Of a stretch of DNA of 64,000 bases, positions 34,580 to 46,800 are shown in pieces; position 1 is the stretch's first letter; the number at the start of each line of letters is the position of its first letter. This stretch comes from Erythrocercus mccallii (taxonomy: Eukaryota; Chordata; Aves; Passeriformes; Dicruridae), in contig VZRG01000765.1 in the NCBI GenBank assembly GCA_013397435.1, positions 10,121 through 74,120 of the forward strand. Reading direction: 5' to 3'. The notes beneath the pieces are model-generated. The model was not told the origin of the DNA. It saw only the letters and a program-made list of their open reading frames with translations, and ran no database searches. Position numbers and translations under genes: made by a program.

Positions 34580-34862
34580 TTATTCGATAGTAATAGATGA
34601 CAGCTCCGGTTTCGGAGGGTCATCCGCGGCTGCCTCAGCAGTGGCGTTAGTCTTTGGCTGCTCTGGCACATCTTCTTCCTTCTCTGCCAACCCACCCAGA
34701 GACCCCAAGGGGAAAGTGCTTTCACAATTCTGAGTTGACGACACCTGTGAAATGACAGGCATTTGGACAGAAGAGTTGCTTTCAAAGCCATGCTCCCCTA
34801 GCTCATACTGCCCGAGGGTCTCCTCTTGTTCCTGGTTTAAGTAGTCCGGTACTAGGAAGTCA
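34580..34862 (-). CDS. ZBTB44: ZBTB44 terminal coding exon: long C-terminus
   Basis: The acceptor is cctcttccag at 34864-34863; the stop TAA is at 34582-34580. It encodes DFLVPDYLNQEQEETLGQYE, then MPVISQVSSTQNCESTFPLG and an acidic/proline end. The alternative short C-terminus would need a donor just after MPVISQ at about 34747, where the minus strand reads cag|gtgtcg, a possible GT donor. Confidence 0.93.
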
Positions 34863-37800
34863 CTGGAAGAGGGGTAAAGGACAGAAGAGAAATGTCATTT
34901 CTCACACCGTGGTATCAGCTCCATCACACAAGCTACACACTGCATTGACAGAGAACAAAGGTACTCATTTCACATTGGCCAAGATCATGGCACTGACATA
35001 CTCCACTAAGCACCATAACCTGGTTCTCATTTCTACGCACACAGAATTTATTCAATGGCATCTATTTCACATCCGCATTTCCTACACGGCAACTTCTTAT
35101 TATTAGATTGTATCACCTTGATGAGAATGCAAGTTAATGTCTGGAACACATTTGGCACTGAAAACCTCATTGAAAAAAAGGGAGCACTCAGGCTTTAAAA
35201 ATAGAAACAAAAATGAGTTCAGCACTGGCAAAATGTGGCCCTTTCCATGTCTGAGGTACAATACCCCCCAGAGCAGCAGCAGGACTTCCCCCTGAGTGGG
35301 CAGGCTGCAACCAGAGGCACAAGGTGAGGCAGCTGAAGGCAGAGGAAGCTGCCAGCTGCAGCAGGGATTGTGATCCTGACATGTATCACACTCCTGAGAA
35401 AAGAATGGAATTGCATTTCCTTCCCCTTTTAATCCTTTCTGCTTCTGCTATGTACTCTCAACAGCTGAGGGCTGAGTGGATCCAAAGAAAACCTATCAAA
35501 CTCCAGTTGTATTTTCAGTGCATGAGGACAGAATGAAAATAAATTTCTTTTCAAGTTTTCAGCACCAGACATGAAGTTTGTACTTGAGACAAGTACATAC
35601 ATATATCACATATAAGCACATTTGTATCCTTTGGTTCACCTGGCAATGCCTCAGTTAAAAGAAATTCTTAAATGACAGCAGCGTTCACTGCTCCAACCCA
35701 AACTCAGCCAGCTCTGCTAAACCTCGTGTTTGTCAAATCAGACTGAAGGAAGGGCTATAGGCAACTCAAATCACACCCTTTAACATGACTTTAATTTGCT
35801 GACAACAATGCAGTGCTTACCACAGCCAGGGCATCACCCTGCAGAGTTTTTGCTCTGGTTTTGGCACAAGAGCCAAGAACAAGAACGGCGTAAGCCCATA
35901 GATACGAAGCACTTGTACTTCTAAACAATATTCTGCTGAAAGAACAGCAACTGGCTTTCCTGCTTTGTTTTTCAATTTTTTCGTCCTACGTCACTTCTGA
36001 GTTAATCAAGTAAAACAAAATATTCAAATGTTTTTTATGGGAAAAAGAATAATGTCTGGAAATCAGGAGGGGTGTGACTGTGATGCTGTAACATTCAGAA
36101 CCCATCTTTTGCATTGCTGAAGGCACATGACTGACACACACCAAGCTGCACTCTCTCTGTAGATTTAAGAGCTGGAAGACCTTCCTGTCTTCAATTTCTC
36201 TCATCCAACTTCTGTATTTTCTTTCTCAAATTCCAACAATTATATTTATACCAATGAGAGAATACAGTGCTCCTCTGATACCTCAGAACTCTTTTAATAG
36301 TTTTTAGCAGTGCATTTGTGAGATATGCCAAGTCTTTTGTGCCCTGATAAAAAATGTCCAAGTGGCCCTTACTATTTCCAAGCCTATTAGCCTAATCATT
36401 TAGTAATGTTATCTAGAAAATGAGAAAGGAGAAGGTCTGGAGTCACGCAATCTTTCCACAGTGTTAAGGAAGCACTTCAAATGAAGTAGGAAGTCTGTGC
36501 CCTATGAAAGTGACCAGGCTACACAAAAGATTTTGAAAAGCAAATCAATATCAAATCACAGATACTGTAGGACAGAACACTATGGCTTCGCACCATTGGC
36601 CTGGCCATAGATACTACTGAAAAGAGAAATTAAGTAACCCAGAACCAGCCTCTGCATAACACTGGATTCTTCAGTAGCCTCCTACATAGCTCCCATGCTG
36701 TAAGACAGATCAGATACAATAGAGAGTGGAGCAGGAATCAATCTGACTGAAATTAGCTGGCAACCTGATGAGAGGCACAGCAGGCTGCCCTGAAAGCAGG
36801 AAATGATGATCTAAGAAAAAAAAAAAAAAGAGAAAAAAAAGGAAAAAAAAAAAGGCAAAAAAAGGCAAAAAAGCAAGTTTCCCTGTTAGGTTTTTGCTGT
36901 GCACCTCACCTGCTCTGGAAGTAGTTTGCTAGCTCTGACGCTTCATGGTTCAAGCTCCTCAGGTGAACGATTAAATTTCCAGAGTTGGTGAACATGGCGC
37001 CGCATGTTTTGCACTCGTAAATCCGAGGCTTGCGGATAATGTGCCGGGAAACCCGCATGTGGTGTTTATATTCCCCGAAGGAAGTGAAAGTGGCACTACA
37101 TATCTGGCACCGGAAACAGCGTTTACCTTCGTGCTTCAGGCGATGCATCTTGAGCGAGTAAGCTCGGGTGAACTTTTTCCCACAGCGGTCACACTGAAAG
37201 GGTTTAATGCCTGTGGAAGAGAGAGCGCAAACACGTTCACCTCGTGTAACCACGGGGCAGGGGCAAAATCCTCCCAGAGTGCTACGGCACAGGGACAGCA
37301 GCTGTAGCAGGCACAGCAAAGCCCTGTTTGAGGAAGAGATTCTCTGTTAACTTTAAAAAGGCAGAAGCAATTAGAGCAGAGCTGCACTCCCTCAGTAACA
37401 ACCTCCAAGAAATCTCATTGCTGTGACCTGTCCCGAGGCTCTTTCCCCACGGTTTTCAGGGAACACAAGCCCCCGTGGATTAAAGATCCCCAGGCATGGC
37501 CAACAAGGACCTGATGCTGCAGTCGTCTCCAGCGCCTTTGAACTCCTTTGATCTCGGCAGATTCTTGTGCCAGACTGGTTCCCAACAATGCAATTATCAG
37601 CCTACCCTTAATTGCAATGTTTTTTTCTGGCTGCCTTTGGCCTCGGAGAAGTGTTCTGGCAAGGGGACTGTGCACACGGACGCCCCTGTAATGCAGCAGG
37701 AATGGTGATAAAAGGGGCAGTAGGAGCCTTTATACTGCGTGGGAACCTTGCTGTACAAGAACTTTCGGCAACTTTGCATGACAGACAGCTCTCTAAGACA

Positions 37801-40800
37801 GCTGAGCTTCATGTTTCCCATTTTTTTCTTGTAGTAATTTAGAAATTCAGTTCCTAGCTCATTTTTTATTTCTAACCCTAAAACATGTGAGCTCTGCAAC
37901 GTGTTGCAGTGGCTGAGTGTGTAATCACACAAACACAACTATTACAACATAAAAGTCTGAGTCACCAAAACCTTTGAATTTAATAAAAAGTCTGAACTCC
38001 AGAAAGTGGGAAAATCCAAACACGAGGCTAAGAATCTGGAATATGGAGCTCAATTCATAATAGGGCTGTCAAGGAATAAAAAAGATTTTTTCAAAAGGTT
38101 GAATGTGCATCAGCCCTGGCTGTTAATTCCCCCAGTCTTTCACTCTGCTTTCCTTACTTTCAAAGCAGGAGGTGAACTTTTAATTGAGGGCTTTTAGGCA
38201 GAGAAAGCTGTAGTTAAGGTTACACTGAAACGCCCTGTTAAGCATGTGAAAACAAGTTAATAAACTGGAATATGGTCTGGTGGAGCTCAAACTTTTCATG
38301 CTTTCCTACTGTCCAAGGGCACCTATTTCCTCTGGTAGTTTGAGGGAAATCTCTTTAGCCATTTTGCTCATGTGCAAACACTTTCAACATTTACAAGCTT
38401 TGAGAGTTCTTTTGCATGTTAATTATTCTAAACCAGCTATTCAAATCTCTCCCAACTTTACCCAGAGGTTGTCAGTTGACAGACTGGCCAGAGATGCTTT
38501 GCTGTCGATTTTAACAACAGGCTTGGAATCATTTTGCACCTGATATACTCACAGAATTTTCTTTTTCATGTGTTAAACACGTATCTGGTTATTTTGCTTG
38601 AAAGGATTCAACAAATAATTATTGACAGGAAAAAATGAGGAAAAATCACTTGTCAGTTGTGGCTGCCCTGTCCTAGAATGGTTCAGCCTCTGTGTGCAGG
38701 TAAGAGTCAGACTTAAACCAGGAGATGCTACACCATGAGGCTTAGTGCCCAAGTGCAATAACCCTTCAATATTCCCTTTATTCCCTCAAATGCCAATGTT
38801 ATAGCCACATAATGCTGACAAGCCTTGAAAACACCAATAGCAAAGACATTGGGTAATTCATGCTTGGTTAGAAATCAAGATGAATTTGGGGACCAAGGCT
38901 CAGAGGAGGCATTCACATAAACCTTTGGCTGCCTGTGCTACCTGCAGGAGCTAAATTGATTATCAAACCAATTCACTTGTCCTGCAATCCCTCCAAAAAG
39001 TCTGAGATCCAAAGGCATACAACCTTCTCCAATGCAAGGACACAGACAGATATTTGCTTATGGCTGCAAGTCTCCTCTAAAACACAGCAGAGAATTACAA
39101 CATGGCAGAGGAAGAATTTCAATCTACTTCTTTAGTGCAATAAAAGGGCCAAGCATACTTTATTTCATCTCAGATCTTTTTCTGAGAGACTGAGAATGAC
39201 TTATCCTGATGAGTTCCAGGCAATCAATTTTTTTCATCCACACAAATGCTAATCATCCATGAGCAGAACTCTCAGTCAGACTCCAGGGATCAAAACAAGC
39301 GTTCAATGACACAAACCTCTACCCAGTCTTTCTAAAATCAACTCTCAAGCACTTGGCAGGTGAGTGAAAAAGCTGCATTATTATAGCTGCTGCAGAGCGA
39401 GGCTGTGAGTCAGGGATTCTGGGGAACAGGGCTGTTTCTTACCTGAGTGGATAAGCATGTGTTGTTTTAGGTTCTGAATGCGAGTGAAGCGCACCCCGCA
39501 CGTGGGACACTGAAAGGGTCTGTCGGGACCGTTGGGGCTGGGCCTCTCTGTGCTGCTGGTGGAAGGAGCAATGTAGAGTTGGTAGGGATACTGAACATTC
39601 TCCAGACTATAAAGAAAAAAGGCACTGATTTACAAACAAACCAGAGAAATGATCCAAGATGCCTCATCTGCGAAAAGCTGAACCTTGAGCACTTTTGTGT
39701 GAGAAGGAAGAGACTGGTATGTCACATTTGTGCTGAAATCTTTATTTATTCAGGAAATCTCTGGGTCTGTAGCAACGTGTCTGATCTGCACCTGAAATCT
39801 TACAGTCACTGACTCTGCACATCTGAACACACTCAGGGAATAAGCTCAGAATTCTGTTTTTTGGGCAACAGGCTTGAGCACAACTGCAAACTGAACGTTA
39901 TTTTCCAGGCGTGGGCATTTTCTCCAGCACATCAATGACTTGCAATCACTAAACAGTCCCTGAGGAAAAGTTTAGAGAGCTGAGCAAATGAAAAGCAAAG
40001 GAGTATTTTGCAGCTTCAGTGATATTTACAAACGAAATTAAAGCAAATTAATTTTTCATCTCAATCCAAGTTCCATCAACAAATATTAGTATTTACAATT
40101 GCATATTTCTAAGCTTAAAATATTAATCTAATGAAGCAATACTTGCTCCTTGTCTGATTCAAAGAGCTCCATGAGCAGAGCTCCAGTGCTGTGTTTAAAA
40201 AACAGCACACAGACTGTAATAAGGAACAATTTAACTTTCAAAGTAATTTATTTAAAACTGACTAATTGCTCCTCCATAGCCTCCAGCTGCAAACTGTTTA
40301 AGGGAACTACAATGCTCTAATCCAAGTCCTCTGGCAAGGAACTTGCTAAAGGGCACAGTGAAAGAAGAACAAACATGGGAACAACAGGGCTTGTACTTAC
40401 CAGAGGTTTCCCTTCCCTGAGCATTAAGGTCTATATTTTGGTGAAATAGCCATTTCAGCTGCTCCCAGCCTGCTGAAAGATCAGCCCTCAGTGGCAGCAG
40501 GGAACTGCTCTGACCCTGACTGTTCATTCCATGGCCAGCACATTGCAACTGCAGCCGTACTAAACTATAATGTCTGAAATGTTCTGAGAAAAGATGCAAT
40601 GAAGTCTCCTCACAGTCAGAAAGTTTCCTTACTGAGGAAATCCTTCTGCTGCTCTGCTTCCCCCTTAAGCCCAGAAGTTCAGGTTTATGCTGGATTTGGG
40701 GATTTCTAGCAGTCAAATGAAATATGCACTTTGCACAAATACAGTTTCCTAGACATCATACAAAAATCCAGAGAGCAGTTCAGCACAGGAGGGCAGGAAC

Positions 40801-43800
40801 AAGGAGCATCTCTTTAAAATCAACACTTAAATTGTCTTTACTCTAGAAAAGGATGTCACTACAACTGTGAGGACAGTGAAGATCTGATTTCTGAGTGCAG
40901 AATTTCAGCAGCAAAAGTTGCAGTTGTAAAATTTATCTGGAGAGAGAGTGCCAGGTATCTCTTGATACACACAAGGTTACGGAGTTTCCTGTAGGAGTTC
41001 AGTATCATTCAGTCTGTAAAACCCATAAGGACTTCTGATCTCACATGGCACTGGAGGAAGATTTGCACTAGAGAAGAAATTTTATTGTCCTTGACTTTTT
41101 ATATGCAGTAGGGTTTCAGAGCTGTGGAAAACAGAGATGCTGAGAGACTTATTGATCTGTGATAAAGGGAACATTTGCAAGAGCAAAGTCACTAGCTCCT
41201 GTCCTGGGCCTGGCAGAATGGAGCTCTTTACCATTTTGGGGTCTAAAAAAAGCCAACTGAGGCCAAGTGAGGGTATTTTAAACATAGGTTCTGATTTTTC
41301 TGACCAAATTCCTGACCAACTCTGGCACTCCACTTCCTTTTTTACACATGTACTGTGCTCAAATAAGAATAACATTTGGGTTTTGTGACAACAAAGAATT
41401 TCATCTACTGACATGTTCCTTAGGTCCTGCCTCCCTCATTCCTGTGTTAGGGGACTGTGAGGAGGCACAGGCACTTTATGCTTCCTCAGGAGACACTCAA
41501 AGTAGGGCAGGAATCAGGAGCCAGAGCTCTCCTTTTGTTTCCAGCTTTCTCAGGCTCGCTCACCCTCCACGCCTGTGCTGGTGCCACCTCCTCCACTGAA
41601 GGAGAAGTGCTATGGGCACAACTCCATAGAAGAAATTGAAATCAAGTTTGGTTTTTTTAATTCATACATCTTTTATGATGAGGAGGGCTGCTTAAAGCAG
41701 ATCCAGTGGGAATCATGAGGCTCTCCAGCTATCAGTGCCTGGCTTGTTTTTTCCCATGCTCACACTGCCAGCAGGGTGAAATACCTCTTTGGTGACATAA
41801 CTTAGCACCATGAAGAGATTATATTTGAAACACTACTAGAGTTTCTCTCCCCTGCTTCTTTTTCCCCTACATTTACTTAATTTTTCATGACGTGCAATTT
41901 GTGATCAATATGGCATTTAACAGTTGAGATTTCTCTGACATCTCCAAGAACTTCTGTACCAGCTACATAGAGAGAGAGGTTTCAAATGTTTTCACTGAAA
42001 TATCCTACTTGCACTTTTTCTTCTTTTCACCCTGAGATTATTTACATATTTAACTATGTAGAACTAAACTCTGACAAACATGAATGCCAAAATGCCAGTG
42101 AACCTAGAAATGTTCATTATTTGCAAATAACAATTATTTTGGAGAACTGGAGGTTCTCATTCTATTGGCTCAGAGAGACCTTTTATAACTGAGCAACTCC
42201 TTTTTAAGTGCAGCCACAAACTGATACAGAGACCAATTGTTAAAGCAGGCAAGATTAGATAAGTGTATAAAAATCCAAATGTGAAATATCAAAGAAAGAA
42301 TAGATCAGACTTCAGTGTGGAACAGTAACTTTAACACTTAACAGATTCCTGTGTGCCTATTAAGCTGACAACAATTACATGTGACCTACTGTTTATGAAA
42401 CACTGATTATGCAGGAGGCCAAATTAATGATGTTAATTATTTAAGACAGAAACTCAAGAGATAAGACATCTTAGTTTTTGAAATTTTTATGATTCTCTCC
42501 ACAGTGACATGGATGTAATATTGAGAGACCTTTAAAGGGACTAGTCTTTTGCTTTGTTTAGAAATAGAAATGTAATATATGTTTATTACAACATGCAATT
42601 TTCAATATTAATTTGTGTTGGGCACACACAACTGATTTTGACATTTTGAGAATTTCTAGTAATAAAGAAATGTACAACTTGGAGTTAAAGGTACATGAAA
42701 CATTCAAACAGTTTGGGAGGGAAATTTTCTCCATCTGTACAATGTATTGATTGTTTTTTTCTGATTCAGCTACAGAAACATGTTTTATTTTATTGAGAAT
42801 TCTTATTCCTCCAAAATTGTGTGCCCAAATTGCTGCACAGTGAATGACAGGCCAAATTTATTGGCTGCAGTGCCCATCCCATGCTTGAAATGGGAATTTA
42901 AGTCATGCTTGAAGGGCTGTCCCAGTGTATTTGAATGCACTGACAAGACAAATATACACACACCTCTGAAAGGAAATTGCCTAGGTGTTGGAAGCACCAT
43001 TTTACACATTTAACTGGTTCCTGGAATAAGAACATTCTTGACACTTTCATTTGAATTTATAAAATAAATCACTTGGTAGAAAGTTTTAGTTCTGGAGCCT
43101 AAAATCCCCATGACTCTTAGTTCACTTGCAGCCATTGAAACAAGGAGCAAATTCTAGTTCATTTTGCTGATACTTCTGTCATTCTGAGACTAATTATTTT
43201 CAAACTGGGAAATAAACTAAAGTAAATATTCTTTCCTTCTCTGCATGGAAGAGATCTTTTAGTGGGACTTTTCAGTGCGTTTAAAGAATTTTTTATCTTT
43301 TGAATTTTCTATGCAGTTTGTGCTGAAGCTCTGCTCAGCAGTTTTATAGGAAATTTCTAAAATAATCCACTGCAGAAAATATGTGTGCTACTTGACTTCA
43401 GAATTACAGGTTTAAAAGCCTGGATTAGTTCAAGTGCAACATGTGCTCCTACTATTAATTCAGCCCTTAAGTGCTGGGTGTTATTTTAGTTATTTTTATA
43501 CTCAGGTTTGTTAGCAGATAAAATCTTCCATGTCATCCAAAAAGTCTTATCTAAGCAGTTATTTTCCCTTTTTAAGGGAATTGGGACAGATTTCAGATGG
43601 AAATGACAGGAAAGATTTTATGAGCTATGAAAATGCAGCTCTTGGTTATTATCTCTACAGGGAGCTTCTCTTGACACAGTTTCTGGAACAACTTCCAAAG
43701 GTTCACACTTCTTCCTCAGACCCACTTGTCTTACAAACCCCTGCAAAAACCAGTTTGGAAAAATTTGGAGAGGGAATAGCTACAAAGTGGAAGTCAGAGC

Positions 43801-46800
43801 AGTTGTGTGCAGCCCTGTGTACCATGTGTGGGTACCTCACTAACAGAACTCCGATGTCTCTTTGACCAAACAGACTCGGTTTCGTTTGGTTTTCTCTGCC
43901 AGCCTTCCCTTATAAGGGATTCCTTGAATAAATCACTCAGCTCAGCACAGCAAAAGCCTGCTAAATATTTACAGCAAGTGCCACACAGCATCTTGGTAAG
44001 AAGCTACAGGCAGAAAGTTTGGGAGAAAAGATTTAAGGCTGCTCTGCCTCTCCTGTGGCTTGCAGTAGTGAGGTCTGGTGAAATCAGGGCTAGGTCCTTG
44101 TTTCCAGTTTGTTGCTTTATCATGCATGTTTCACCTAGAGGTTTAATTAAAATTTATTAATAAAGAGCAGTGATGAAGAAACAACAAGAACAGGACTATC
44201 TTTCTTCACCGGTGCTGCCTGGAAATAGATAGGAAACAAAAAGCAACGAGTAAGCAGATTCTGACTTTCATCACCTACATTCTTCTAAAGCATCTGTCCC
44301 TCCAGGCACTGATTGTACTTTGATCAACACAGAGAACTAGATGTAGGAACAACGAAACATTGTGGGATTAAGGCTGGGGAGGTTAATTACAGCACAGCAC
44401 TTGGTGCAGAACACTTTGCACACCAGGTTGGTACAAGGTTGGTACATACCGATCATCATCGTCTGCATGAGCGTTAGTGCCAGAGGTGCTTTGGAGTGTG
44501 GGCAATCCCTCTGTAACCCCCTCATCTATTGAGCCTAGGCAAAGAAAAAAGGGCAACTTAATACAAATAACTGTTCAGAAAGGGTTGGGGGGCAGGTAAA
44601 TACACATCAAGTTTGCTTTTTCAGATCTCTGATAGACACTGCTTCCTGGGTGATAAGGTAATACAAGTGCCTTGGGAAAATAATTTAGGACACCCAGAAG
44701 CAACTTGTTCCAAATCAGTTTCTCTCTGCACAGATTACCCAGTAAACTGACAGCTCAATAAAGGGCACATATTTGGTACACCTAGAAAATGGAAATGTTA
44801 AATACAGCCAGTTTTCAAAACACATCCAGTACTAGCACTGTAAAGCAGAAATGTTACATTCACCTAAAGGGACTATTTTGACAATTTTTCAAGACTTCCT
44901 GAGCAATAAGGAGTTCAAACCTGCTACACTAAATGGCTTTTGTGTTCCAAATCTTCCATAAATATATTAATTGATAATGTCTTCATTTATTGATAAGCAG
45001 CTGAGACAGCAAGAGCCCTCTGGGAAATCAGAAATACATCACAAAAGAGACCAAACACCTGTTTGTTAGAGAAATGTAGCAACAAAACCACTCCAGAGCT
45101 CCGCTCATTTCACCAACATTGGGGCAAATGTAGCCCAAAGGGCTTGGGGAGCACAATCCAATGGAAATGCAGCGCTAAAACAAACCCACACCTTCATGCA
45201 CTGATGGGGCTGTTGCTCATCTGGGCCTCTCTTATCAACACTGGGCGTTTGTTCAAGCAGCCTCTGGATCTTCCACACTGAATCCACATGAGCACAGATG
45301 GGGGAGGAGATTTCTCTCCCTACACCTCCAACTCGAGGACAAGCAAAGCATAGGACAGTGCCACGAGCTGCTTGTGTGCTGGGGCAAAATAATTCTGCTT
45401 TCTAACAGAGGGGTACGTGAGCAATCTGAATTTGGGGACCCTAAAGCTCACCAGGAAAACCAAGTGGAATTAGGTGTACACTGCCAAGTGTCAGAGGAAA
45501 TGGAAAACCAAAGAGAAGGAACAAAGACGTGAAAGGTGAAGCAGGAAATGTGCATATTCTGTCCAAAAGAATGAGAGATCTTTCCTGAAGTGAGAGATTC
45601 TTGTCTTAATGTGATGCCATGTTGTGAGGCCAATGACAAGAGGAAATTTGAATCTTTGGCAGCTTCACAATTTGTAAAATCAAAATTTTTGATTTTTTGA
45701 AGAGATGACAAACTATACTTGGGAAATTCATCAACTAAGCAATCTATAGTGTTACAGAAGTTTTGATTTATCTTGCTTTCTCATAAAATACTTAAATGAC
45801 AGTCTACTGAAAAATAAGCCCAACTGCTTTTAGGTTTAATTTCATGCCTTCACCTCTCAAATGCCGAAAGTATTAATGAGTTATGAGAGTATCTTCTCAG
45901 ACACAGCGGTTCTGTAACCATAATGACTTATTTATCAAGTTCCTGCTCCACATCTCCTTCCATATTATAAAGTGTTTCCAAATATAATAAATTGCAAATG
46001 AACAATTCTTAAATTTCCCAAAGAGTGAATAAGAGCTTTTTGCAATATCAGAGAGAGAGGCAAGAATACCTTTGTAAATGTACTATAAAGCACTGAGATA
46101 AATATATGCAATTATATGAGGAAAATATGTTCAGGGAAGAAAAAGCTGTATTTAAACATATCTTGCTGCCTCCACTTACTATTCTTACTTTACTGCATAA
46201 AGTCATGCATTTTTGGGAGGTAAAAAGTGCTTTCTAGCTACAAAGTGTGCTGTATCATAACTGTGCTAAAAAGCAAGAACACTGTTTCCCTTTATAGCAA
46301 AACATGAATAAAAACCATTCTGAGGATGGTTATTACGCCAAGACCACTAAATATTAATTCAAACATATTCAAAGACAAAGAGCAGATTTGTACTTTAAAG
46401 ATTTTGCCCTGGCACATTTTTCTTCTCTCTGCAGCTGTTTTAAGGCAGAACATGCTGTACTAACAGCAATGACAGATATTTAAGTTTAAAAATTATCATC
46501 ACTAAAGCCTGAGATTCTCTACCCCATGCACACAAAACTCCTCATCTGTGGCCAAGAGTTTACACCCAGTCTGTTCTTTAAGCTGCTTTAGTGTGATATT
46601 TATTTATATATTTATGGTATATATCACTTGATACGCTATTTTTAACTTTTCCTAATCATTATTGCTTCTTGTTCTATTTTGTCTGTGATGATATAATTAT
46701 CTTGATGAAATAATTTGCATCTCTTATCACATGGCCCTGGCAAAGTCTTTCAGTTCTGACTGCAATGAGTTAAAAACTGAATCAAACAAACCCTCTTTTT

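Noticed and set aside
43530..43865. 111-codon + strand frame inside ZBTB44 intron 3
   Set aside because: No recognised family and no supporting splice or polyadenylation signals. It was the most protein-like of the intronic frames but not enough to call.
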